This document shows, one piece after another, positions 1 through 10,479 of a stretch of 64,000 bases of DNA (its first letter is position 1; each line of letters opens with the position of its first letter). Origin of the DNA: Phialocephala subalpina (Eukaryota; Ascomycota; Leotiomycetes; Helotiales; Mollisiaceae); assembly GCA_900073065.1 (NCBI GenBank), contig FJOG01000019.1, positions 1,145,151 to 1,209,150 on the forward strand, in the 5' to 3' direction. A program made the translations under genes and the position numbers. A model generated the notes under the pieces. The model saw only the letters and a list, made by a program, of their open reading frames with translations. It was not told the DNA's origin and did no database searches.

Positions 1-1033
1 TGCTTTCCTTCAGATGCTCAAACATTGGAAACTGCATTGCAGTGAAGGGAAGATTCCTCGCTGCCAGGGCAGTGTAGCCTCTCCATAGTTGGGAAGGATG
101 CTTGAATTGCTTCAAGGCTTGGATGGTGACGGATGGCTGGAATGCAGTTGATGCTTTGGAAGTAGATGCAGCTGGACGACGTATCATCTGAGCATTCTGC
201 TTCAATACTTCAGCGGGGGTCAAGATGAAGCAAGATACGAGTTCCGCTGTTGCTGATGCCGCACTGTGAATGAATGGTTGCGGCACCAGGGGAGATCCAC
301 TCAAGGTTGGATTCGCTTTGGAAAGTCCGGACTTTACGGCTTCATAAGTAGTGAAGAATGCTCCCGCTTTCTATGAGTTAGATTCGGTCTTCTTGGGGTA
401 TGTAGGGACTGGACTTGCATGACGGTATGGTGATGAGGATCACACTACCTACTCCTTGGTAGAGACCGCGGAAGAGCACCTTTTTGTTGACTGCAGTCTG
501 TGATGCATTGTAGTAGATTTTCTTGTAGTCCGGACTTTGAAATCGAGTCTTCAAGGTATCTAGGGCTACCAGCTTATCAGCACTGTAAAAAGTCAAGATT
601 TGGGAGAGAGCTCCGGAGCTGGGAGCTGAGACCTAAAGCTAACGAACACCATCCGTTTGCGCGTAGGCTCTTAAGACAGCTCCCAGCTCTGGAGCTCACA
701 TACAAAAAAACAGCAAATTAGTATTGAAATAAGACGTACGATAGACCAGGAGGTCAACGGTGAAAGCTGCGAAGGCTCCCGCCTATGAATGTCGGTTAGC
801 AAAGGGGGACCTTTGAGATGAAATTCGGCACAACACTTGTACAGAGACGTAATTCGAGAAACAGCAAAAAATAAGGCTATTCAGAACTGAGTCTGTCAAT
901 CTCTTGAAAATTATGGTGTTTCTTCCGACCGTGCTCCTTCGAAAATAATCGCTGTAAACACTAACAACGCAGGAAATCAACACAAAGCATCAACTTCACT
1001 CACCAGAAGCACATCGGTATGAGTATTAGACAT
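1..1033 (-). CDS. Mitochondrial carrier, SAM-carrier-like (partial, 3' end beyond left edge)
   Basis: A member of the SLC25 family of inner-membrane solute carriers. Exons read 1004-1033, 740-782, 419-565 and 366 to the edge, about 195 residues of an expected 280-320. The start is ATG at 1033, giving MSNTHTDVLL, which splices in phase to AGAFAAFTVDLLVYPLDTLK. Visible family marks are the first carrier signature PLDTLKTR, a GVGS plus SGAFFTTYE segment ending repeat one, and the repeat-two signature PAEVLKQ followed by LWRGY and LPFTAMQFP. This arrangement resembles yeast Pet8, the mitochondrial SAM importer, more than other carriers. Substrate is inferred only; an Mme1-like or mitoferrin-like role is possible. 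The third intron (367-418) only keeps frame if spliced GC-AG. It is divergent from the MIX23 gene. Confidence 0.85.
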
Positions 1034-1336
1034 TTACACCATTGTGAAGGAAGAGAGAAAAATGTTCAAGTCGTTGTTTCCGGGAACGCACACAAGCAGC
1101 GTCATCGAGAGCTTTATCGGCGCTAAGATATAATCCCTGTCTCGAGCTCCTCGACTCGTCTCCACCTCGATGCCTACCTTGAGCTACAACATTGAAATCC
1201 CAATATTCACAGCATTCGATTCTGCTCCAGTCACGGACATTCACCATTGACCATAGTCATACTGGCTGCCTTCCTCTGGAAAAAGTCCTCGACCGCAGAG
1301 GCACCGAAACCCCCAAAACCTGCTCCACGAGAAATT
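1034..1336. promoter_or_regulatory. Divergent intergenic region, carrier and MIX23
   Basis: About 300 bp between the carrier start codon and the MIX23 start codon, presumably holding both promoters and 5' UTRs. I saw no clear TATA box or repeated operator-like motif. Confidence 0.4.
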
Positions 1337-1963
1337 ATGGCTCAACCCTCGCCGCCACCTGCTCTTACACCACAATTCTGTTTCTCAACCGTCGCGTTAA
1401 GAGGTACTCTCCTCAAGTCGGACATCTGAACTATCCCGCTGACCGAGCGTTTAGAATTTCTGCGAATATCAAGAGGAGCAATCGACGACAGCATAACCCA
1501 AAATCTAAACGCTCTCATAACACCGGCCTCCCAAGGCTTCGACCCCTCCTCCACATCCGTACGAACACCTCGACCTACACATCCTAGACGAATATCACAA
1601 TCCACATGTAGGAATTTTAAGAATCAAGTCCTGTTTCCATCATGGCAGGTTCGATCAGACGTCCTAAACTATTGCGCCTCTGTTGCCACCAGCCCGGATC
1701 CAGATGATCCTGAGTCTGTCCTAAGGCTGGTTGAGAGTGAAAGGCAGAGAGAGAGAGTTATAGATGATAGACTGGATCCTTACTCGGCACGGTTCCGTCC
1801 TAGAGAGGCGAGGACGGAGAAGCTGGCGTCGATCATTAGACAGGAGAGAGGGGTGGAGAATATCATTAGAGCTCGGAGCTGGGGATTGGTGTCTGAAAGG
1901 TGTGGTGAAGATTGGAGAGATTGGGAAGAGGCTTTGAATGAGTGGAGACGAGGGAGAGAGTGA
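1337..1963 (+). CDS. MIX23 / caffeine-induced death protein 2 family protein
   Basis: A predicted 191-residue protein of the Cid2/CCDC58/MIX23 family, small soluble mitochondrial intermembrane-space proteins linked to import. Exons are 1337-1403 and 1455-1963. The 51-nt intron (donor GTACTC, branch CTGAC, acceptor TTTAG) removes an in-frame TGA and joins ALR to EFLRISRGAIDDSI, which is the conserved family start. Later landmarks are QNLNAL, FPSWQVR and the C-terminal block VIDDRLDPYSARF with RSW. The insert between QNLNAL and the second cysteine-containing block is typical of fungal members. The start is the first ATG in frame just before the conserved block. The family call rests on remembered motifs and not on a search. 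Confidence 0.78.
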
Positions 1964-2669
1964 TGATACCACGAGAATGATGCTGTATGATTATTGGACG
2001 CGGGCATTGGGAGGAGTTTATCGCTCATGAGAATGGTTATCCTTCATTTTAAGAAGATTGATGACTATGATGTTTATATATACCTACTTGTAAGAACACA
2101 AAAATATTTCAACTCTCAATAAGTGTAGAAGTCTCAATGTCTTAATCTCTTCCTGTTCCTCTGGAAGCTGGTATTGGCTGGAGTAAGGTGAGCTGAGCTG
2201 ACAGCTTGATTAAAGAGAAGCCGTCAAAGTTCAGGACAACTTAGCCATCATTAATCTTGAGACTATTAGGTCGATTTCCATATTATAGCAAGACTTTCGA
2301 CTTTTACTCGCTCATAGAGACCTCCTCTTGAAATGCAATAAAAAGAGCCCGTGTCACGTGATTAATCTCCGTCTCGTATCTCTGAAAAGCCCATTTGATT
2401 GTTCGGTAGCATTCTGCAAGGATTTTGAGCGTTTTCATGCTTTTTGAATGGAACCAAGAATAGTCTGTCCTGAATCGAAGTTGTCTGGACCGAAATCAAT
2501 CGCGGGGCAAACTCCGCAAGCTCGCTTGATTTCGCCCACACAAAAAGTCTAACTCTTGCGACGACCAGCCTCGACGAAACACGCGCCGCTCAAGAACTCG
2601 AATTCTTGCGAAAGTCTTGATATTCCAACACGTCGATAGATACAGCGATCTGCTGACACTTCTGTCAAT
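1964..2669. other. Intergenic region between MIX23 and eIF3h
   Basis: Holds the 3' flank of MIX23 and the promoter of eIF3h. No convincing reading frame. A CACGTG E-box-like hexamer lies near 2356. Confidence 0.4.
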
Positions 2670-3871
2670 ATGGCGGACTCTACGAAGGACATCCCTCTGA
2701 ACTCGGTGCAAATTGAGGCACTGGTACGGATTTGTTTCCCACCTTGGAGGACTCAGGACTGATACCGTGTATAGGTGGTGATGAAGATTGTTAAAGCATG
2801 CTCTGCAACTTTCCCAACGACTGCGACTGGTGCTCTGGTGGGTATGGATGTTAACGGAACTCTGCAAATTACGAACTCCTTCCCTTTCCCAACTGCAGAT
2901 GTTGCAGCCTCCGACTCCCACCCCAACGATCATATGGCCGCGTCGAACATCGCAGCAGCGGCCCCTCGATCGAAGGCGAACGCTACATACCAGAATGAGA
3001 TGATCAAGTACTTGCGAGAGGTTAACGTGGACGCGAACGGTGTTGGGTGGTACACGAGCTGCAATATGGGCAACTTCATCAATCTTGGTTTGATCGAGAA
3101 CCAGTTCCACTACCAGAAGGAGAACAATGAAAAGACGGTCGCTTTGGTACACGATGTCAGCAGAAGCTCACAAGGCGCGTTGAGTCTGAGAGCCTTCAGA
3201 TTATCGCCAACCTTCATGGCCGCTTTCAAGGAGAACAAGTTCACTACCGAGATGTGAGTTATATCGAACATTTCTGTATGGACGCGAACTGATAAATATG
3301 CAGCATGCAAAAGTCAAAGCTCACATACAAGGATATCTTGGTTGAATTGCCAATCATTGTCCACAACTCTCACCTTCTCACCTCTTTCCTCCACCAACTT
3401 CCAACAGAGCTACCAAAAACGGAACTCGAATACCCCTCCAGTCTCGCTGAGCTCACCTCAAACCCACCATCAATTCCTCTTTACCCCAACATCGACTCTC
3501 TAGATCTCTCTATCGACCCATTCCTCGAGCGAACCTGCGACCAACTCTTGGATAGCATAGAAACACACTACACCGAACTCAACAACTTCCAATACTTCCA
3601 AAGACAGTTAGCTCGTGAGCAGACCAAGGTTACCGCGTGGAAGACAAAGCGAGCTGCAGAGAATGCTACGAGGGTTGCACAAAAGCTGGCACCACTACCA
3701 GAAGATGAGTGGGATAGACTCTTCAAGTTGCCAACCGAGCCAAGCAGATTAGAGGGTATGCTGAACGCCAAACAAGTTGAGCAATACTCGAGACAAGTGG
3801 ATGGATTTACTGCTAGCATCAGTGGTAAAATGTTCGCGGTCAAGAGCAATCTGTTGCCCGAGTCACAGTAG
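2670..3871 (+). CDS. Translation initiation factor 3 subunit h (eIF3h)
   Basis: A 366-residue subunit of the eIF3 complex, which assembles on the 40S ribosome during initiation. Exons are 2670-2723, 2775-3253 and 3304-3871; both introns are about 50 nt with GT-AG ends. The N-terminal half is an MPN domain: [17 protein letters not shown], and [10 protein letters not shown] followed by ENQFHYQKE. The metal-binding JAMM histidines are not present, as expected for this non-catalytic MPN subunit. The C-terminal half is helical, with [14 protein letters not shown] typical of the h subunit. ATG at 2670 gives [18 protein letters not shown], the usual fungal start. The gene is alone between the MIX23 and SAH hydrolase genes, same strand, with separate intergenic regions. 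Confidence 0.93.
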
Positions 3872-4531
3872 ATATTTGGTTTGGGCAAGTTCTTCAATTC
3901 ATGGGATATGATGTGAATGGGAGGTGCATTGGTTGGCGTTCAAGGAGTACCACGAAATCTTATGACCTCGAAAGGGGAGATAGACCATAGATATGAGCAA
4001 GTCCATTGCCATATAGCTTGCCTGTGTCCTAATAAAAGTGTAAAATTCACCATCTTCTAGTCTTATTATCGAGTCTGGACAGATTTGTGAGAGAAAACCC
4101 TTGCTCAGAATTGGGAAAGTATCGTAGACCCAGCCTAGCCCAGCCCAGCCCAGCATCTTTGAATCAGCAATAAAACGAACAGACCTCCAAATCCAAGCAA
4201 AATCACCATGTGTCTAGGAACTGACTTTCCCCTCATACCCCTCGCAAGGGTCTACCGCCTTTTGCGACAGGCTAGCACTAGTGCGAATTTTGAAAAAAGC
4301 CCCGCCACAAAATATCAACAGCTTTCTCTTCGCTCGTTCCTTCCTCTTCACACTTCATTCATCCACATTCTCCGGAACATTGTAAAGTAACAGCTCATTG
4401 CAACCCCTCCCCCCTCCCCAATTGACTCCTACTATAATAAGAAGCTAATTGTATCTAATTGCAGTCCTCACCAGTTCCTCTATCTCTGAAATACCCCTCA
4501 CCGACACGATACCCGGACCCACACCGCAATC
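3872..4531. other. Intergenic region with a short CCCAG tandem repeat
   Basis: 660 bp between eIF3h and SAH hydrolase. Around 4129-4154 a CCCAG pentamer is repeated about five times with one variant unit. Pyrimidine-rich stretches before 4530 fit a fungal promoter and 5' leader. Confidence 0.5.
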
Positions 4532-6239
4532 ATGTCTGCTCCAGCATCCAAGTTCAAGGTCCGTACACTCATACAAATGTGCCAACTGCTGAAGAATATT
4601 GGGCTGATACAATGGAATACACAGGTTGCAGATCTCAGTCTTGCTGCCTTCGGCCGCAAGGAAATCGAGCTCGCCGAGAATGAGATGCCAGGTTTGATGG
4701 CTACTCGTGCAAAGTATGCCGATGATCAACCACTCAAGGGCGCTCGCATTGCTGGATGTCTTCACATGACCATTCAAACTGCTGTCCTGATCGAGACCTT
4801 GACATATCTCGGAGCTGAGGTTACCTGGTCGTCTTGCAACATTTTCAGCACGCGTACGTTTCTGGAATAAACACTCCCTCTTTCATACTTGTTCTGGAAT
4901 GCATTACTCCATATGCAACCCCCAAGATATGCATATACACTCTGCACTGTCAAAATATACTAAGAAATTTTACTGACGAGATTTCAAACAACAGAGGATC
5001 ACGCTGCTGCTGCTATTGCTGCTGCTGGTAAGTTAAATAGAATCTCAGCCCACTTTTGCTTCACATCTAACACATTCTAGGTGTCCCTGTCTTTGCTTGG
5101 AAGGGTGAGACTGAGGAGGAGTACCAATGGTGCTTGGAGCAACAACTTGTCGCTTTCAAGGATGGCAAGAGCTTGAATCTGATTCTCGATGACGGTGGAG
5201 ATCTCACCGCTCTCGTCCACAACAAATACCCAGAGATGTTGAAGGGCTGCTACGGTGTTTCTGAGGAGACCACCACTGGTGTTCACCACCTGTACAGAAT
5301 GTTGAAGGGCAAGGGTCTTCTCGTCCCAGCTGTCAACGTCAACGATTCCGTCACCAAGTCCAAGTTCGACAACTTGTACGGTTGCCGTGAATCTTTGATT
5401 GATGGTATCAAGCGTGCTACCGATGTCATGATCGCTGGTAAGGTTGCCGTCGTTGCTGGTTACGGTGATGTCGGAAAGGGTTGCGCCATGGCTCTTCACG
5501 GAATGGGTGCTCGTGTCATTGTTACCGAGATCGACCCCATCAATGCTCTCCAAGCTGCTGTCTCTGGTTACCAAGTCATGTCTATGGAGAAGGCTGCTAG
5601 CCAAGGTCAAATCTTCGTTACCACCACTGGATGCCGAGACATCTTGGTCGGCAAGCACTTCGAGGCCATGCCCAACGATGCCATTGTCTGCAGTAAGTAA
5701 ACCCCGTCTCGGGACCTTGCAGTGTGCTAATTCGTTTCAGACATTGGTCACTTCGATATCGAGATTGACGTCGCCTGGTTGAAGAAGAACGCCGCCAGCG
5801 TCCAAAACATCAAGCCCCAAGTCGACCGTTACCTCATGAAGAACGGCCGCCACATCATCCTTCTCGCTGAGGGCCGTCTCGTCAACTTGGGTTGTGCCAC
5901 TGGTCACTCCTCATTCGTCATGTCTTGCTCGTTCACCAACCAAGTCCTTGCACAAATCATGTTGTACAAGTGCGAGGATGAGGCTTTCGGCAAGAAGTAC
6001 GTCGAGTTCGGCAAGACCCAAAAGCTCGAGGTCGGTGTCTACGTTCTCCCCAAGATCCTAGATGAGACTGTTGCCAAGCTCCACTTGGACCACGTCAACG
6101 CCGAGCTCTCGAAATTGACCCCTGTCCAAGCCGAGTACCTTGGTCTCGAGGTCGAGGGTCCATACAAGAGCGAAATGTAAGTCATCATGATCCTAAACGG
6201 CCCTTCAAGCACTAACCAGTTCCCAGGTACCGTTACTAA
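4532..6239 (+). CDS. SAH1: S-adenosyl-L-homocysteine hydrolase
   Basis: A 449-residue NAD-dependent cytosolic enzyme that splits S-adenosylhomocysteine to adenosine and homocysteine, relieving product inhibition of methyltransferases. Exons are 4532-4558, 4625-4853, 4995-5027, 5081-5692, 5741-6176 and 6227-6239. Landmarks: [35 protein letters not shown], the split [15 protein letters not shown], the NAD-binding [11 protein letters not shown], and [16 protein letters not shown]. The last exon is only 13 nt and adds the C-terminal YRY. Intron 1 has the unusual donor GTCCGT, is 66 nt, and has no in-frame stop. If the last intron is kept, translation stops at once after Met and loses YRY. The length equals that of yeast Sah1. 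The identity is certain; the two intron oddities are described under findings. Confidence 0.97.
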
Positions 6240-7704
6240 TTTCTTCTCTTCTCGGTCGATACATTACAGTTTCTTTCTTTTGTAAATGGCGCGATTGACT
6301 GCAAGACGGCGAAACTTTCAACACGAATAATGATGGCAGGATCTGGGGAAAAGCATTTGTCCTTCAACGGCATATAAAGGGTTTCTTCGGGAAAAGCATT
6401 CAACAATGGGGTTTTCACTTTCAGCGAATGGCGTTACTTGGCTTATTCAACCACGGTCAAGTAGAGGTCGGTCTTCTGATTAGATCATATTGGACAGATT
6501 TGTCCTTAGAACGCAATGCGAATGCAGAGTCTGCTCATGCAAGACAAGACGTATAATATTGTATGTTGTTTTGCAGTGACAAATGCGTTGTGACTATTCC
6601 AAATTCTATATATTAGCAAGTGCTACTTCCCAATTGCTATTTGTCTGTACTACCAGTAGTTTTTTTTGGGGGGGGGGGTGGGGGGGGGTCGTGTTAACGA
6701 GTATGCTTTACTCTTGGGATCGACAGGTATGCCAGGGGTGTCAATGCAGGTCAGTTAGAGCCCGACGAGGCGGCTGAACCAGACAATCTCGCATGAGAGC
6801 ATCTTTCTATCCGTAGTGTGGGAAGACGCGAAGAATCTCCCATGCATATTGGTTGCAATCATACCTACCCATTGCAAGCTCTTAGTGGGGTTGGTAGATG
6901 AGGCCATAAGAGATGTTCAGCCTTCTAGCTCCTCTCGAGTCACGAGCGAGACAAATATCGAGCATAAAGCCCATGGATACCTACAAGAGTTTGAAAGCAT
7001 GTTCAGTCCTACGCATCTAAGACAGGTGAGGGAATACAATCTACCTCTGCCCATTGATCATAAATCCTTGAGCCAAAAGCAAGTGTTCTTGACGCCATGG
7101 TGGGCCTGCCAAGGTTGGGAATGGTCGAATTAATGGCGCAGCGAAGAATTATATTAGCATTCATCTTCGACAGAGAATTGCTCAAGCAGATGGCCAAAAG
7201 CATGATGCTATCGATTATCCAGTTCTAGCGAGAGGCAAAGATTCTTCCTCCACCACACCCACCTGCATTCTGCAACCGTGGTATCAAGAAATATCTGTTT
7301 TAGAGTCGGCCTCACGGGTGGCCTCACTCAATGCGGTCGTTAGAGTGATTGGTCTCTAGAGAAGTGGCTGCAGCAACCCCCTGTTGGAGGCCTCAAAGGT
7401 TGTGCCGCAAGGCTCGGCTGCTGTAATTGGCGACTTGATGAAGCTAGGACGGGGCGCCTCACCTGAGGAACAGAGAAGGTGCATATCTATCCGAGTCTGT
7501 ACCTTCCATTCTCCAAATCTTCCATCCGTAGAACAACACGTCCATTGACGATAAGAGTTTCGACGCTTTCACATACTTTCCCACCCTGCGAGCTCACACT
7601 TCGGTGTGTGTGTGAGCAGGGGCTGTGATCGTTCACACCCGCACATTACGACTGTTTCGTTCTCAGCCTTGTGCTGTTTCTTGCACCTTGCGCGGGGACA
7701 ATAG
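6240..7704. other. Gene-poor region with a G-tract
   Basis: About 1.4 kb with only short frames that lack fungal-like splice structure or recognisable motifs. The first 200-300 bp is probably the SAH hydrolase 3' UTR. The G-tract at 6668-6688 is listed separately. Confidence 0.5.
6661..6688 (+). repeat. T-run followed by G11-T-G9 homopolymer tract
   Basis: A poly-T run passes directly into eleven G, one T and nine G. Runs like this can form a G-quadruplex and are prone to slippage, so the exact count in an assembly may be unreliable. Confidence 0.85.
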
Positions 7705-8595
7705 TGTCTTCGCGCACCACCAATTCCGACAGATCTTGAAAACCATGACACAGATTACCACCATAGCAATCCAGGCTTCGAATATGTCAGCCTCTGGGAT
7801 GTTGAGATTAAAAAGTCCTGTAGCGACCCTAATCACGCCAACCGGCACCGTCATTTTGATACTATAACCGACCCTCCTGCCAACAAACTTGAGGACGAAA
7901 CAAGTCTGTTTCCCGCCGAGTCCTCATTCAGTGGTTCCTCTCAAGAAACACAACCTACTAGCTTGGCATTCTCTCCTCTTTCCGCCTCCGCCACCTCTCC
8001 CGCTCCCAATGCTCGTCAATCGCATTTGGCCCTTGCCAGCCAGGACTCAAAAGCTGCATCAACAGAGTCTCAGACCAGATCTCTACCTTCCGACACACTT
8101 TCTCGCGCTCCACCGATCCACCACTTAGAAAAATTCGACCCGGATTCTAACACTAAGTCCGATTCTAGCCCATCCCAATCGGTTGTCCAAGGCAGCACTC
8201 TTGAGAAGAGCACGAAACCAGAAGATTCTCCTCCTCCAAGTGCTTTCACTCAAGGATTATCTTTGACTTTCACGTGTCTTGCGTGTCGGAAGACCTTCTC
8301 GAGACAGTACATTCTCAAGTTAGAAGTCACCCTCCTTCTTGCAGACATCTTCTAATCAAACTCAAGAAAACATGTCAAGACCTCGCATCTCAAGCCCCAC
8401 AAGTGTCCCGACTTCGACTGTCATTACAATCAAGAAGGCTTTGGGAAGAAAAACGACCTGGAACGTCACAAACGCAGTTGCCACCCAGGTTATATTGATG
8501 TTCAGACAAGCTTCAGCTGCCCCTATCCAGGTTGTCAAGCCTCCTTCCCTCGAAAAGACAATTGTGATCGTCACTTCCGTCGTGTTCATGCCTGA
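7705..8595 (+). CDS. C2H2 zinc-finger protein, 5' end unresolved, possibly decayed
   Basis: Two exons can be supported: a frame open from 7705 to 8318 and an exon 8367-8595. The 48-nt intron (donor GTTAGA, branch TCTAATC, acceptor CTCAAG) restores a perfect first finger, CLAC...FSRQYILKKH...H. Two more fingers follow: CPDFDC...KKNDLERH and CPYPGC...RKDNCDRHFRRVH. The region ahead of the fingers is Ser/Pro-rich, as in fungal transcription factors. No ATG exists in the first open frame, so an upstream exon is missing from my model. The TGA after the third finger is followed by about 135 more open codons in the same frame, so this may be a truncated or nonsense-mutated gene. Function is presumably DNA binding; the target is unknown. 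Confidence 0.5.
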
Positions 8596-10022
8596 ACCGG
8601 TACACACGCTCAAGATAGCCAGAGGGATGCCGCACTTCAATTCCCAGGATATTCCTCCTTCAGGCATCCAATTTCAAACTGGATGGTGCCTGAGCAACAA
8701 CTTGAAGTCAGACCTTGCTGCCTCGGCATCTCCATCGATCTTGGCGTTTCAATCCCTCGCTGGTGTCGTTATCACAACAGTCGTTCAAGTACACGCAACC
8801 ATTATGATGGTCAATGCCTGGATGTACCTTACCTAAGACAGTCATTGCAGCCTCTAGCATCCTATCACCTTTCACCTTTCATCTTTCATCCCTCACCACA
8901 CCTACTCCTCCCAACCAGTATCAAACACGGAACAATAGGCGGAACATGCACACACGATCAAGCATTTGCAGCTCGAAACATTGAAGACACACATATGCTC
9001 CTAACATGATAGGGACAAGACCTTGGCAAGGAATATATCGTAAGTCACAAGTCTTCATCGAGAGGAGTGAAGAGCTTTGTCTAATGGAATCCCAGCTATG
9101 CCAATGGAAGCCGCTACAAAATTTTAGGCTGATCTAGACAGTCTAGATCAAACAGGCTTTTATTGAGAGTTGATAAAGGTATCAGCAACACTATCTCAAT
9201 CGGACAGAGCACTTGGACCTGTTTGTGAAGTTCTATCTCATTTAGGGTTCTACTTGGATTTCTATAGATCTTGGGATCCAACCCATGGTTCTATGGCCAG
9301 ATCTCGTATTATGAGCAACAGGACAAAAGCTCCGGCTCGTGATTGTCTCATCTGGTCAGGGGAGAGGCGCAAGCCTATATGCAGAATAGGGGGCTGGTAG
9401 GCCCCTGGGCGCCGAGTCAGATATGATAGGTAAGTGCTACGTCCGAACTTGAGCAACAGGCCCTCCAAGATGACTTGCTAACTCAAAAACAGAGGCATGT
9501 AAGAAGGTGGAGGATGAGCGAAACCTGACTCGGCGTGGTGTATATAACACACCAGTACTTCGAAACCCGGATTCGTGTCCAGCAATATTCAACAAAGCGA
9601 TTGCGTCTGGACCTAGATGCATCCTGACAAATCCAAGCTGTTTACGTACAACAGCTTCAGAACACATGTCTGCAGAGGACAGCAAGAGGATTCCATCAAT
9701 CAAACAATCTACAAGAACAATCGAGGTGAGAGCTTGAGAGGCGAATATGGTGGTTAGCACTAACGGGAATGCTTTAGATAAAAGCACAGGTGAAGCTTCT
9801 TCACGGATAGCACGAGCTTCGAGAGAAGCCACAACACGTTATGTACCTATGTGCAGACATAGGGCAGCAGCGTCGTGGACTCATCACCACTGCAAATTTC
9901 GACGAGGATCGAGATCAACATTTTGCATGGATCAGCATGCAATCTTCGGACATTTGGCTACTTCCAACTGTAGGAGTAGTATATAACGGTTTGAGTGATT
10001 AGCGAACCATTTATTCGACTAA
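8596..10022. other. Region downstream of the C2H2 fingers, no solid gene
   Basis: The frame of the zinc-finger exon stays open after its TGA to a stop at 9007-9009. Beyond that I see only short unrelated frames and one good-looking donor (GGTAAGTGC near 9430) with no convincing exon partner. Confidence 0.35.
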
Positions 10023-10479
10023 AGTGAGGTCCTGGAAGCGCAAGGACAAGCTGCGCAAGCATAACAGAAAGTATCACATGGAGATCTCATGCCACATTTG
10101 CTCTCACGATTTCGACAACGATCAGGAGATCTTCGAGCACACCAACCTTGATCACGATGGATTGGCTGAACTCATTCATGTACTTCGTCGTGCACCTCGA
10201 CGAACCCAATATACTGCCCGTCCAGAACGGAGTACCTGGCAAGCATACTTGGAGCTCAAACCTGTATGGTCGGTGTGGGAGACACAACCTGTCCTGGGAC
10301 TCGATAGGGATCATCTTCCTTATGGCTCCCCTACCCAAAACACATACTTCCGAAAACTAAGCACCCGCTACCAAGTTTGCAGCCGGAATTCGACGAACAT
10401 CTGGACTCCGTTGGTATGTATATTGAGACATATAGCACTTGTTCCCGTAGAGCATGTGTATCAGGCAGCAAAAACATAG
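10023..10479 (+). pseudogene. C2H2 zinc-finger-like exon fragment
   Basis: An open frame of about 150 codons begins with SWKRKDKLRKHNRKYH, the helix and histidine half of a C2H2 finger lacking its cysteine half, followed by a second finger CHICSHDFDNDQEIFEHTNLDH. No ATG or exon supplying the missing cysteines is apparent just upstream. It is either an internal exon of a gene I could not assemble or the remains of one. It lies 1.4 kb after another C2H2 exon pair on the same strand, so the two could share an origin. Confidence 0.4.

Noticed and set aside
1192..1587. 131-codon plus-strand frame over the MIX23 intron
   Set aside because: Its translation has no family features, while the alternative frame with a 51-nt intron gives the conserved MIX23 sequence.
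2496..3152. 218-codon minus-strand frame
   Set aside because: Lies antisense to the eIF3h exons, whose identity is secure; a shadow frame.
5077..5658. 193-codon minus-strand frame
   Set aside because: Antisense shadow of SAH hydrolase exon 4, caused by codon bias of a highly expressed gene.
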